In this document: piece after piece, positions 40,801 through 49,700 of the stretch
How the letters are laid out: each line of letters opens with the position of its first letter
Numbering within the stretch: position 1 is the stretch's first letter
Source of the DNA: Anarhynchus alexandrinus
Lineage: Eukaryota; Chordata; Aves; Charadriiformes; Charadriidae
DNA: 64,000 bases
Assembly (NCBI GenBank): GCA_008711295.1
Contig: VUYV01000035.1
Coordinates: 4,916,742 to 4,980,741 of the forward strand
Reading direction: 5' to 3'
Translations under genes and position numbers: made by a program
The notes under the pieces: generated by a model
What the model was told of the DNA's origin: nothing
Database searches by the model: none
Seen by the model: only the letters and a program-made list of their open reading frames with translations

Positions 40801-43800
40801 CTGCCACTGAGAAACGGATTGCCCATGAGAAAGGCAGCTTTCCATTTTCGGAGATCTGGGGGTGGATGTGGGGCAAATCTGGCTGCTGAGATCGAGGGGA
40901 TTCTGCACATTAAAGCCAAAGGTGGACGCGTGAATCCACGAGCGCTTTGATGCAGCACCGGGGAGGCAACGCGCACCGAACCCTTCAGCGCGCGCTGCCA
41001 GCACGGTGTGGGTGGCTGTTTACGCTCAGCCGGCTTCACAGTTCCCCCACGGGACTTGTCCATCACTACAATATTCATGGGACCATCTGGTTCCCCCCAC
41101 CCAACCCCTCTGCTAAAGCAAAGTTTTCAACAGAGGAAGCCAAACAAATCCTTCGCTGTTAAATGAAAACCTGTTCGTGCTGGCTCTCGTCAGATGAAAT
41201 TCCCGCAGTGTGTATAAATGGGGACACAGCCATCTCGACATCAGACCTGCACAAGGTGCAAGGTGTTCCCAAATCACAAAAACACCTTTTTTCCCCCTAA
41301 CACGTCCCTACCACTCAAGGTGATGATCCTTCTTGGGCTGTGGGAGCGTTTCTGCCCAAGGGCAAATTTGCAGCCAGGAGTTTGTGCCTGATGCTGCGGA
41401 CACAGACACAGGCAGATCTCATCAGGGTGTAGTGGCTGTCCTGTTGGGGGTCCATGGCCATGGCAGTCCAAAACAGGCAGCCACAAGCCACGGCAGAGCA
41501 AGGGAGCCCCGGCAGAGCAAGGGAGCCCCGGCTGGGCTCGTCTGTACTTACACAGAAAAAAAAAAAAAAAAAAAAAAAANAAAAAAAAAAAAAAAAAAAG
41601 AAGTGGAGAAAAGCCACTGAGCTCTGCCGGGGGGATTAGGATTTACTGTCATATCAGGTGAATTCAGGTCAATGAGAAGCTGAGGCCACATTTTATCTCA
41701 GCTGATAATAAAACATCCTTTTCACACAACTAAAAGCAGGGATATTGTTACACATCCTATTTAACCCGACTCACACAGCCAAGCTTGAATTTCTACATAA
41801 CTGCTTACTTACTAATAAGATCTTTTTTCTACTTTTTTTTTATCTAACACCATGAAGCTAAGAGTCTGTAAGATTATATCCTCCTTAAAATATTCTTATT
41901 AAACCATAAAAAGAAAAAGGGAACTGTGTGTCTTTCAGACCGATTTTATTCTCAGCATTGGTGTGGCTGTTCTGCAGTTATGAGCAAAGCCCTTAAAATT
42001 TTTCTTGTCTCAGTTTGCTGAACAGTGAAACGATGATAACACAACTGCAGCTCTGGGGACCTGAGAAGCTTTAACCGTGCCTTTAGTTTTTCATACACAG
42101 GATGGAAAAAAGTGTAAAACATTACTGTGGTACTGTCTTTGCTGTGTACTTACTGCTCTACGCTTGCAGATATACTTAGTCTTCTGAGAGGTGATTAAAA
42201 GCACTTGAAGATATAAATTTATATGATATTTCTCCAAATAATGATACTGTGTACCTTTCAGCAAACAAGTAAATAGAAAATTTATGACTCTTCATATGAT
42301 TATCCTTAGCAAATCAAAAAATATTCTGTTCCTGACAGGATGTATTATACTGAAAAGGAATATTCGGTTTCAGTAAATTTAAGAAGTTAATTATTACAAC
42401 TACTGCTGGAGAAACCTCAGCAAAGCAGATTTATCAAATGAATATGTAAAAATAATGTTGTTACAAGTTACCAAACTTATTCTTAACAACTAGTGTTTAA
42501 AAATGGTGAAATAAGACTGCTAAAATATATACAGGTTTTTTCTTTTTCTTTTTTTTTTTGTAATATCCCTGCAATCAACTTCAAAATAGCATTTCGCATA
42601 ACAGAAAAACTCCAAATATGTGTTTTGTCCCACTAGGGATATTTAGGGCTAAAATAGCTGTTAATTTGCATCTGATGGTGAGATGTTTATTTTCAGAACA
42701 AAATGTAAACGTTTTCTAAGATGTGTCATATTCATTTCACACATTTCATGAAACACTGTGGGCATCTGTTTATTTGTAATTTTTGCATAATTTGGCCATA
42801 ATTTGCTTGATATTTTTCCATGCTTGCTTCCCGAGGGAGGAAAAATATGCAATATACAGAGTATTTAATGCAAAATGTCCTTTTAGCAAAAGCTGAACTT
42901 CACTAAATTGGTCTTTAGGGGGCATCTACTTTAGCTCTCTTATTTGTCCTTTCCTATTTCAGCGAGAGTTTGATTACTTACCTGATTTATTTCCCATTTT
43001 TTTCCTCCTGGCCTCTCTTGGCTGAGACCTTCTTGTGTGTTTAAATGTTAGCAGCTGCCTGGAAGCAACCTGAACTCCACCTGGGATAACCTGATTATAT
43101 TTCCTTAGCAAAAATGTGTTGAAGCAAACGGTCGCTTGGGAATAAACGTGAGCTTGTCTGTAGACATCTACTGGTACCTGGGAGCAAGTTAAGGGGCAGT
43201 AACTCATGTGTGGATGATTACCCTGCATCCCTGAAACCTCATGATAGTTTGAGGGAAATCTGTGCCTTCTCTAATCAACCCTCCGTTCATTCTGTGCAGA
43301 TACACACTCTTTCGAGATCGTCACTGCTCATTAGGCAGAAATTGAGGTGAAGAGCTCTTTGATTGCCAGCCATTATTGTGCCAAGTCAACCTATAAGTAT
43401 CACTGAACCCTGAGTATTAGCAAGATCGATTTGCAATAGCACAACCCATAGACCATAGACCATAGGGAATGGGAACCCTGAGGGAAATGAGCACATGATG
43501 GAGCCTCTGAGCTTTGGTAGGAGATACCTTTTCCTAGTTACTGGTGAATGGGTGCTGAAGCTAATCCAGGAAAGGTTTTGAGGAAGATTATGTTCTTGTT
43601 TCCATCAATAGCACTTTCTCAGCCTTTCCCTTCAGGAGCTGATATCTGGCTGTCCTTACCATGCCGTGTACCCACCGCTGCTCAGAAAAGGGATGAAGCC
43701 CTCTTGCAGGAGCAGTACTTGGGACACCAGGCTGTGCTGGAGGCAGGTCTGCACCCAAACCTCTTCTTCCTGTGCTGCCCCACTGCCTGCCCAACCTCCA

Positions 43801-46767
43801 ACACCCTCTGCTCCCTGCTGCTGCCCTGAGTTTGGCAGAAAGCTCTCCTACTCTTCTCCAGACCCAGAGATCTGCACTCTGCCCCCCTTATGCCCTCCAG
43901 CAGCCCCATGCCCACTCCAGTGTCCTCACACCCTCACTTCTTCATGCCCTTGGGTATTCTGTGCTCGTATCAGTGCACCACTCTGCAATCTAAAGCTTTT
44001 TAAGCCAAGCTTAATTCATTTTCATAAGGGATCATCTCAAAAACCTCAGGTCCAAGAAGGAATCTGCAGCAGAGAAATATCCAGCAGACACAAAAGTCTG
44101 TTTAACAAATAAGACAGACTGAATCAGAGACCTCATGTGTAACACCAATCAGTAACAACTAAGCACTACCATAAATATCCACTTCACTCTCTGCCTCAAA
44201 CTAAGATGAATCAATTTTTCTTGGGTTTTGGAAAATTCTTTTTTTTTCCTCATATTTAAGCCATAAAATAGTGTGAATACAAACTCTGAGAGCAGGTCCC
44301 CCAAACAAACAAGCTAAGGATGGAGGAAATTGTTTTGCAAAACCAGGTTCTCAAAAATTGTCTTTAAAAGTGGGCAGGAAAGGCAGCAAGCAGAGTTCTC
44401 TTCCCCTAATTAGCAATTCCAGATTAGCTCGGTTGATGTGCAGGAGGCTGGAGCTGGGGTTGGAAACAGACCCAAATGTCTCCTTGCTTATTCAGAGCTT
44501 ATCAGAACACCCTGAACTTTCAGCCTTGCAAATACTGAGCTGGAAAAAGCAGAACAAGCTCTCTCGGGAGATTTCTTGCTCGTTTTTACCTGTGGTTGGG
44601 CCAGAAATACTTCAAAGATAGATTTTCTTGTGACATTTGAAGTTTTCTGACTCGGGTGCCTGCCAGAGCTTGAGCTCTATGGAGATAGATATTTATGGGG
44701 TCAGAGTTTCAGAAGATTTCGGCTCTCATACAGCTACTAAAATAAATGACCCGCTTTTCATAAAAGGTCTCATCACTGGAAAGGCACCCAGCCTGGTGTC
44801 CCATAGGGAGCTGGTGAATTCCGAACTCCCTTTGAAATCAGGATCCAATTGGGAGCAATTTGCTTTTATATAGCTGACCTGAGATATTTCGAGCTAGAAT
44901 TTTAAAGGTATTTGTGAAGCAAAAAAAGTTAGCAAACTCTTTATGGCACAAAACTAAGTACCAAACTAGTTAACTATGGAAATAAACACCTTCAAGTTCA
45001 GAGAAGAAAAAAGAAGAAACAGAAGAGAAAAGTGTCTAGGACATCAGTACACCACAATGAGAGGTCTATATAAGGATGATTATCTACTGCCTTTGTCACA
45101 TGAAAATAATGCAAATAGAATGGACTCAAGGGCTGGGATCTAATCCAAAATCTGCATTTACCTTTCATCAGGAAGGGCTTCTCAGCCAGAATGTTTGAAC
45201 TACAGGCCCCGATGATTCCCCTACAATCCCAGTACATCTCCATCCAGGCACACTATCCACCTCCTAAGGCAGTTCTTCCAAGAGCTACTTTATTTTCCTT
45301 CCAGATGCGCGGTACTGTTGCACGGCTGGCTCTCACTACAGGCCATGCTGGATGCTTTCCTGATTCTTGGAGATCTGGGAGACTTTGCCAACTTTGGCTT
45401 GTAATGTGCAAGGGAAAAAAATGTTCATCCAAACCTTTCCACCTAGTCTCACTCACAGTAATGAAACCTTTGTATTTTGACCACAGGGAGGTGTCAACGG
45501 TGATGCAAAAGCAATGGTGCCAGTAGCCTCAGCCTTTAATCCCCACGTAGCATATTAACTGCATTCCACAGACCTAAGAAGAAACCTCCATCTGCTGCTT
45601 CTGACCCAGTGCGTATTAGCAAACTGCTCTGACTGAGAAGTTAGTGTGCAGAAGGAACCGACTGCACAGCTGATTTGCTGCTTGGGGCTAAAGAAAAGGG
45701 GAACGTGGGCAAAGTGGAAAACTTTGGAGAGCAGGGCAGCATCAAGAGCCACAATGTAACAGCAAAGTGGTCCAGAGCAAACAGATCCCTGCCTTTTGTA
45801 TCCACCATATTTGGATGATACTGCTTTGTGGACTTCTCATTACAATTTAGTTTCTAAAGGGACTGAAATCTGAGTCACTAAGTCCTCAAGTAGGAAAAGC
45901 CACCTTTAGCCTTTCACTTATTTGTCCCTGAACACCCTGATGAGTTTTGCCCTGTGGACCTGCTGACTGTGAGCTGCCTTGTTCAGATCCAGCCTGCAGT
46001 GACCAGTACTGGGGTCACAGCACACTCGTAAGGTGGGCTTAGATGTGGTGCAGTTCTGCTGCTTTTGAGTAGCTGCCTTCTCAGTACCATGCAAACCCCT
46101 TTTGAGTCAGATCCACCCAGCCATGACTATGCATGACATACAACACAAGAGGAGAGTCATCAGAAGATCCTGAAATCAGCTGGTCACTAGAAAAAGGTGT
46201 TCTAGCTATTGGCTACTGCATTAGAAGAGCCGTTCGCAAGTGGCACTTACCTAGCATCCCTTTGTTCGAACTGGATAAGCACATATCCTTCTCAGCACTG
46301 GGAAGAACAAATCCAACCACAAACACCTCCACCCCATCTGCCATCAGTGCCAACCCTAAAACAAAGAAGAGGGTCCACTGGAAGCGTCCGTGGCCACACT
46401 CTTCAATGATGTTCTCGTACTGGTGGGCAAGCTGCTCCTCGTCCTCCATCCTCTCTGCCATAAGGTCAGCACGGTCTCTGTACTCATCAGCCACAGCAGG
46501 AGCTCGCTTCTTCTGTTTTTCTTTGATGTCATCTGGGTGCGGGATCCCTTGGTATTCCCCCTCATAGACCTCATCGTCTTCATCATGGCCTTCTGTAACA
46601 TCACTCTGGGCATCTTCTTCATGAGCAGGATCATCCCCACCACGATAGTAGCCATCATTGGGTGCATACCCTTCGTAGTTACCATCCTGGTACCTGTAGT
46701 CATCTGAGACTTGATTTGCCTCCCTGCCCCCTTGATAGAGGTTTGTGTTTCTATATCCATCATCCAT
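19630..46767 (-). CDS. SV2B: Synaptic vesicle glycoprotein 2B, complete CDS in 12 exons
   Basis: Twelve minus-strand exons join in phase into 705 codons plus TGA. SV2B is a synaptic-vesicle membrane glycoprotein of the major facilitator superfamily. The family is implicated in regulated exocytosis and synaptotagmin handling, and its luminal loop is known to be bound by botulinum neurotoxin A; no transport substrate is firmly established. Visible in order: acidic Tyr/Asp/Glu-rich cytoplasmic N-terminus (1-128), TM1 near 129-151, MFS motif GGLADKLGRK at 188-197, six N-terminal helices, the sugar-porter-like PESPRFLLE at 320-328, a cytoplasmic loop, TM7 near 412-432, a luminal loop (about 435-555) with sequons at Asn463, Asn513 and Asn538, then TM8-12 and the C-terminal PETREQVLM. 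The B paralogue is chosen over SV2A and SV2C from the YAPNDGYYRG N-terminus, the FFLFFGNSESAMIGWQCLFCG-type stretch in exon 11 and the ITKVVPILLA C-terminal helix. Mammalian SV2B is 683 residues; the excess is N-terminal. The start ATG has A at -3 and G at +4, with an in-frame TAG 18 bases upstream. Confidence 0.97.
19814..20752 (-). other. SV2B intron, coding exons 11-12
   Basis: 939-bp phase-2 intron that begins at the weak donor GTGCTC and ends at a normal CGCAG acceptor. Otherwise no feature is seen. Confidence 0.88.
20753..20912 (-). CDS. SV2B: SV2B coding exon 11: TM9 and TM10
   Basis: 160 nt coding the end of Gly592, residues 593-644 and two bases of Arg645. The acceptor ends CCCCCCGTAG. 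It encodes GSMLISAVCCFFLFFGNSES followed by AMIGWQCLFCGASIAAWNAL and DVITVELYPTDK, the most SV2B-specific stretch. The donor is AAAAG/GTGCTC, which departs from the GTRAGT consensus at +3 to +6, but it is the only one that keeps the frame into exon 12. Read-through would add eight residues (RCSEHFSF) and stop, losing TM11-12. Confidence 0.95.
20913..23221 (-). other. SV2B intron, coding exons 10-11
   Basis: 2309-bp phase-1 intron that holds a MIR-like fragment at 22987-23042. No exon-like signal is seen. Confidence 0.88.
22987..23042 (-). repeat. MIR-like SINE fragment
   Basis: Reads gcgaggaggcgaggagcagg then taacttgcccactgccacag, which parallels the core of MIR in reverse orientation. It is short and diverged, and lies in the intron between coding exons 10 and 11. 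Confidence 0.4.
23222..23422 (-). CDS. SV2B: SV2B coding exon 10: end of luminal domain, third N-glycan site, TM8
   Basis: 201 nt coding the end of Asp525, residues 526-591 and one base of Gly592. The acceptor ends TTTCCCTCGCAG and the donor is GTGAGTGG. LYEHKFINCRLINSTFL finishes the beta-helix; NST at Asn538 is the third sequon, 25 residues after the second, matching SV2A spacing. The acidic stretch DFEEDND precedes TM8 (FLIYLVSFLGSLSVLPGNII). ALLMDKIGR is the cytoplasmic MFS loop of the second half, the counterpart of the TM2-TM3 motif. Confidence 0.96.
23423..24098 (-). other. SV2B intron, coding exons 9-10
   Basis: 676-bp phase-1 intron with a short CA-rich stretch near 24001-24018. Nothing else is recognised. 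Confidence 0.88.
24099..24232 (-). CDS. SV2B: SV2B coding exon 9: luminal pentapeptide-like domain, second N-glycan site
   Basis: 134 nt coding the end of Lys480, residues 481-524 and one base of Asp525. The acceptor ends TGCCCCACAG and the donor is GTAATGGG. Large hydrophobic residues recur about every five positions (FKEVRFEDSLFEECYFEDV), the pattern of the quadrilateral beta-helix known in the SV2 luminal domain. NCT at Asn513 is the second sequon, 50 residues after the first, the same spacing as in SV2A (498 to 548). Confidence 0.95.
24233..26821 (-). other. SV2B intron, coding exons 8-9
   Basis: 2589-bp phase-2 intron. It contains an ancient dispersed-repeat fragment near 25586-25635 (listed separately). 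Several short open frames between 25681 and 26720 resemble nothing known. Confidence 0.88.
25586..25635 (+). repeat. Fragment of ancient dispersed repeat (unnamed)
   Basis: Reads tcctgcaaggtgctgagcat then cctcaattctcaatgaagtt. It is similar in order and wording to the minus strand of 5728-5776. It is probably a second decayed copy of the same element. Confidence 0.35.
26822..26986 (-). CDS. SV2B: SV2B coding exon 8: luminal loop with first N-glycan site
   Basis: 165 nt coding the end of Ser425, residues 426-479 and two bases of Lys480. The acceptor ends TTCTGCTGTAG and the donor is GTAAGTGAA. YYGLIVWFPDMIRYLQEE is highly conserved. The following segment (about 445-460, SRVKIFDEEEVSHFTF) is the least SV2B-like part of the protein. 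NFT at Asn463 is the first of three sequons, within FNFTLENQIH. Confidence 0.95.
26987..27729 (-). other. SV2B intron, coding exons 7-8
   Basis: 743-bp phase-2 intron in which I see no feature. Confidence 0.88.
27730..27818 (-). CDS. SV2B: SV2B coding exon 7: TM7
   Basis: 89 nt coding residues 396-424 plus two bases of Ser425. The acceptor ends TCTGCAG and the donor is GTAAGGTA. It encodes VWDNVLYCLTAQYRMNTLML followed by AVVWFTMAL. The VWDN-LYC and YRMNTL blocks are typical of SV2B and differ from SV2A and SV2C. The Leu-Ala-Val-Val-Trp stretch is TM7, after which the chain enters the vesicle lumen. Confidence 0.95.
27819..28964 (-). other. SV2B intron, coding exons 6-7
   Basis: 1146-bp phase-0 intron. 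A run of three GGGCT units near 28072 is the only regular pattern. Nothing else is recognised. Confidence 0.88.
28965..29075 (-). CDS. SV2B: SV2B coding exon 6: second part of central cytoplasmic loop
   Basis: 111 nt, residues 359-395, phase 0 at both ends. A long purine-rich plus-strand stretch just outside the exon is the polypyrimidine tract of the acceptor (TTTTCCAG). The donor is GTAAAGAG. It encodes VSYIKTPKQIDEFIEIQSST followed by GTWYQRWLVRITTTFKQ. The TGTWYQRW block is conserved across SV2 paralogues and precedes TM7. Confidence 0.96.
29076..31253 (-). other. SV2B intron, coding exons 5-6
   Basis: 2178-bp phase-0 intron. It holds a (TC)n microsatellite at 29304-29324, a small CpG cluster near 30068-30095 and an AT-rich alternating stretch near 30212-30240. 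No coding signal. Confidence 0.88.
29304..29324. repeat. (TC)n microsatellite
   Basis: An uninterrupted TC dinucleotide run of about 10 units in the intron between coding exons 5 and 6, set in a pyrimidine-rich stretch. Confidence 0.9.
31254..31343 (-). CDS. SV2B: SV2B coding exon 5: first part of central cytoplasmic loop
   Basis: 90 nt, residues 329-358, phase 0 at both ends. The acceptor ends GTGTTTTCAG and the donor is GTAAGTTT. It encodes IGKHDEAWMILKQVHDTNMR and AKGEPERVFT, the conserved start of the loop between TM6 and TM7. With both ends in phase 0, skipping this exon would keep the frame and delete 30 residues of the loop. Confidence 0.96.
31344..32097 (-). other. SV2B intron, coding exons 4-5
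   Basis: 754-bp phase-0 intron that contains the MIR-like fragment at 31620-31735. No other feature is seen. Confidence 0.88.
31620..31735 (+). repeat. MIR-like SINE fragment
   Basis: The order gacctgggctctaatcccac, ctctgctaaagactt, cacttgagttaggtatcact, gtgaaatgggaataaagaat, ctctgagg follows the MIR consensus from its tRNA-derived head into the core. It lies in the intron between coding exons 4 and 5, opposite in strand to SV2B. Confidence 0.55.
32098..32231 (-). CDS. SV2B: SV2B coding exon 4: TM6 and PESPRFLLE motif
   Basis: 134 nt coding the end of Gly284 and residues 285-328, ending at a codon boundary. The acceptor ends GTTTCCAG and the donor is GTAAGATG. WGFSMGTKYHFHSWRVFV is the luminal loop entering TM6; VCSLPCIASLVALKFM is the helix. 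PESPRFLLE, at the start of the large cytoplasmic loop, is the motif shared with sugar porters. If splicing failed, translation would read only Val-Arg before stopping. Confidence 0.96.
32232..34090 (-). other. SV2B intron, coding exons 3-4
   Basis: 1859-bp phase-1 intron with AT-rich filler around 32900-33350. A short stretch near 32720-32785 (gagctgggattcaaacttag) faintly resembles the head of a MIR element. Nothing else is recognised. Confidence 0.88.
34091..34242 (-). CDS. SV2B: SV2B coding exon 3: TM4-TM5 and REKRGEHLSW loop
   Basis: 152 nt coding the end of Gly233, residues 234-283 and the first base of Gly284. The acceptor is pyrimidine-rich, ending TTTTTTCTCCTCAG; the donor is GTAACTGG. 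IGGSLPIVFAYFSEFL completes TM4, and SREKRGEHLSW is the strongly conserved cytoplasmic loop of SV2 proteins. FWMIGGIFASAMAWSIIPHY forms TM5 and its luminal end. Residue identities follow SV2B closely, although LCMFWMIGG matches the SV2A/SV2C reading better than the mammalian SV2B form as recalled. Confidence 0.96.
34243..34864 (-). other. SV2B intron, coding exons 2-3
   Basis: 622-bp phase-2 intron. The reading frame of exon 3 happens to stay open upstream of its acceptor to about 34412, but that extension matches no SV2 sequence. Nothing else is recognised. Confidence 0.9.
34865..35045 (-). CDS. SV2B: SV2B coding exon 2: TM2, MFS signature loop, TM3, start of TM4
   Basis: 181 nt coding residues 173-232 plus two bases of Gly233. 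The acceptor ends GTGCTCTAG and the donor is GTGGGTAAC. Residue 174 is Leu (TTG). The peptide LIVYLGMMVG continues directly from GML-G of exon 1. The cytoplasmic TM2-TM3 loop GGLADKLGRKK (188-198) is the conserved MFS motif A. FVQGYGFFLFCRLISGLG forms the TM3-TM4 turn. A GT six bases beyond the chosen donor would break the frame, so the upstream GT was taken. Confidence 0.96.
40925..41060. other. CpG-dense patch in SV2B intron
   Basis: About 16 CpGs in 136 bases, including CGCGCG and two CGCG sites, in an otherwise CpG-poor intron. It lies 5' of coding exon 2 on the SV2B strand. No TATA box or exon could be assigned; it could mark an internal promoter or enhancer. Confidence 0.5.
41492..41529 (+). 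repeat. 19-bp direct repeat, two exact copies
   Basis: ggcagagcaagggagcccc occurs at 41492-41510 and again at 41511-41529, adjacent to the poly-A tract with an N. Confidence 0.95.
41556..41599. repeat. Poly-A tract interrupted by a single N at 41580
   Basis: 24 A, one N, then 19 A. The N sits inside the homopolymer, so contigs probably met here and the true tract length is unknown. No target-site duplication or recognisable element body lies beside it. Confidence 0.9.
41985..42075 (+). repeat. MIR-like SINE fragment
   Basis: tgtctcagtttgctgaacag then tgaaacgatgataacacaac resembles the cctcagtttcc..tgtaaaatggggataataat core of MIR. Diverged; family assignment is moderate. Confidence 0.4.
46251..46767 (-). 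CDS. SV2B: SV2B coding exon 1: start codon, cytoplasmic N-terminus, TM1
   Basis: Encodes residues 1-172 plus the first base of Gly173; the donor is GTAAGTGCC. It contains the cytoplasmic region rich in Asp, Glu and Tyr, including QSDVTEGHDEDDE at about 54-66. Thr58 there sits where SV2A has its casein-kinase-1 phosphothreonine (from memory). GHGRFQW leads into TM1, which keeps the acidic pair Asp144 and Glu148 inside the helix. The frame begins MDDGYRNTNLYQG. The codon matching the mammalian start Met is TCA (Ser21), so the bird protein must start about 20 codons earlier. The 3' splice site at the 5' end of this exon was not resolved; the exon probably extends some tens of bases into 5' UTR. 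Confidence 0.96.
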
Positions 46768-49700
46768 TCTGAATGGAGATTTCTAAATGCTGTAGATCAC
46801 TGTGTGTAGATACTCTAATATATGTATCAATTTCTGCAATTTCTGATATTGGTTACTTGAACATATCTACTCTCTTTTCTTTGGAACTGATGAGATACGC
46901 AGCTTCCCAGGCTCAGAAGGAGAATTACTATATAAAGTTTCTCTCTGACAGAGTCTCACACAGCTTTTGATAACGCTTCACTTTTCAACTGTCATTTGTG
47001 ACTCGCTGCCTTCTCCTGTGCTTTGGGTGGGAAGAGCTGCTGTCTGGTGAACAGCAAGGGAACAGCAAATCACACAGCCAAGGAGCTAGGAGGATTTGAC
47101 AGGTTTTTCCTGATACATTGTGGTGGTGAAGGTCATATCCTGAGAAAGAGGAAACAATAGCAATGAGACAGCAGTAAGTTTGCAAACACACATGCATTGA
47201 GTTTAACACCCAACACTTTGAATACACGCTTTTCCATTGAAAAAAAATGCCAACAGTCTTTGAAGACTGATTTTGCTTTGTCAAAACCCAAAGTCTCAGA
47301 ACACAAAAGATAGTTAAAAATTACCAAGTTAAGTGGGAACCTAAAGCAGAATGTAAAATAATGTGTCGTCCCAATTTCTGTCGTTCCCAGAGGTCCTGAC
47401 TCCCACGTGTGGTACTGGTTTCTACAGGGAGACGAACAGTACTGAGCTGGGTTGCTGGAACAGAGCTCTCAGGTTGCTAAATATCTTTCTATCCTTTTAC
47501 CCAGAGCACACTCATCCCTGGTACCTACAACTGGCTAACATCATGATGACACAAAATATGAGCTTGGTTTTCTTTTTCATCCAGATCCCAAACTTAATTT
47601 TATTTAATGGCTTCTTTTTCTCCCTAGTGTCTCTCCGTCTGTATGACAGATGTACAATTAAAACGCAGTGTCTGCCAAGATAAAGTCACCAAAAGTCACA
47701 CCAAGTTCTGTTCTTCCCATATCGAACCATCAACAGAGGATAATTGTCACAGAGAACAAAAAACAAAGCTAATATGGAATCACTGCTCTCTGCAGGGAAA
47801 ACCAAGGGAAGCCAAGTCACATCTAAACACATTCTCATTTTGAACACCTGATTTCCATTATTTTTCAAGCAGTTTTCAGCCAGCTGGCTCTCCAGTGTTC
47901 TGCGTTTGTTGCCGCACACAGCTGAAGACAGGGAGTCTGAAAGGAAACTCACGTGGGAAACTGAGTAGAGTCACGCTAGAGGAGCCAGCACAGCGTAGGC
48001 ACGCATCAAACGTGGACTTCACTTTAAGCTTTGAGCTACTTGCCTAAATAAAGTGTAAATGAGCTACAAAATGACATGGGCAGGCACATGTCTCTATGTA
48101 TGTGGGCGTTGGTACCTACACAGTCAGTTGACCTACAGAAGTGTACCCAAATGCACGCACTGTGTAACAGCGCTACCTCTGCACCCCGGGATCTTATTTG
48201 GCAGATAGTACAGTTTTAAACAACATGCAGCTAAAAAGACTTCAGAGGAGAAATTCAGTAGAAGCACTCTCACAAAATGCTCAGAAGTGCAGCACTCCTC
48301 CTACAAACACTGTGATGCCCAAATGTTCAGTGTACGGAAAGCGCCGAGGGTTCACTTCTCTGCATGGAGTGATGCCCATGCCTTCCCTGCGCTGCTCATG
48401 GGCACTGCTCCAAGAAACTTCATAGAAGCTTCCCCTGCATTTCTGTTTAGCTACCTGTATATTTATGGCATATAATTATAAGACGGCCTCTACAGGCTCT
48501 GCCAGAGCATCTTCCTTTTCTCTGACCCCTCTGCCCTTTGTCACTGAATTCAACGTATTTCCTCTTCCCTTTCTTTCTGCTGAATCACACAATACATTTT
48601 GCATGACGTTAAAAAAGCAGCAGGGCATTCTTCCAGGGCTGAAAAAGAGCAATCAATAGTGGAAAAAAAAAAAAATTAAAAACATCCCAAAGGCATTCTG
48701 ATCAGGTTAGAACCATCAAGAGACTATAGTGCAGGTAGTCGTAAAGAGAAGCATTTGCATCCGCAATGGAGGTGTTAATGTGCAGGGGAGTTAAACCATT
48801 TGACAGCCATCAGAGGCACTTAAGTGTGTTTTGCAGCTCTTGTTTCAATGCTGGAGTGTCACCACTAATGGTTAAAAAATCCAAGAGCACTTTTGAGTCT
48901 CAGAACCTTCCAGTCTTGAAGCAACTTTCCTGATTACACAAAGATTTGTGTCATGACTGAACATCATGTTCTCTAAGGCAGTAAAAATGTAGCTCCATAG
49001 AGACATATTTTCTTTTGACAAGTAGGGGAAAGAGCCTTTTTTAAAAAAAAAAAGAAAACGAAAAAGAACAATATGTGCTAAGGAACATTAGACCTTGCTT
49101 TGGAAGTCTTTAAACGTCATGTGTTGGCAGGTTATGTTTCAAAGCACCTCAAATGTCGGAGCAGGAAGCGCAGTGACCTCACCATATTCGTCTCTTTCTG
49201 GTTGCTACAAAAGTGGAATGAAAACTCATCTTAGGAAATGAAGTAATAATATTACTAATGTTCAATAACAGAGCTGATGAGATTCTGGGTGTCCATAGAC
49301 CTTACCCCTAGCCTCACACCTACTTTTTCAAAACGTAAAAATATGTTATCAAAGACCAAACACTGGAAATCTTTTTGTGCCCTATTAAAAAGCTGCTAAG
49401 GCTGGAAGCTGGGCTCTTTGCCTGCTACAACAACCTTATCAAAGAAGATCAAACATAGAAAAGGCCTACTGAGGCATCCATGCTCTTTCACTGATACACG
49501 AAGATTGTTATTTACCGTATGAGATCAATTACATCTTGGGCAGCGTAGGAAATAATGGCATGAGCTGAGGAGTCTCATAGACAGGTGACAGCCACCGGTG
49601 TCAGGAAGAAGGTGTAATTCAGAAAAAAGGTTGTGGCAAATAACAGCCACTGGATTCCCATTCAGTGTGTAGGATGGATGTTTTCTGGGATCACCCTAGG

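Larger units (their letters stand above)
35046..46250 (-). other. SV2B intron between coding exons 1 and 2
   Basis: An 11.2-kb phase-1 GT-AG intron, the longest within the coding region. Apart from a MIR-like fragment, a two-copy 19-bp repeat, a poly-A tract broken by a single N and a CpG-dense patch (listed separately), I see no exon-like reading frame in it. It is AT-rich at 41650-43000. Confidence 0.9.

Noticed and set aside
41556..41599. Poly-A tail of a processed pseudogene or SINE
   Set aside because: No recognisable element body or target-site duplication lies beside it, and the tract is interrupted by an assembly N.
46133..46707. Plus-strand open frames of 144 and 105 codons opposite SV2B coding exon 1
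   Set aside because: They are antisense shadows of the conserved SV2B exon, created by its skewed codon composition, and match no known protein.
19630..46767. Assignment as SV2A or SV2C instead of SV2B
   Set aside because: The N-terminus (YAPNDGYYRG), TM7 entry (VWDN-LYC, YRMNTL), TM9-10 and the C-terminal helix follow SV2B. SV2A and SV2C have a longer basic N-terminus with a VKKHAAKK- or VKKQTVKK-like segment that is absent here.
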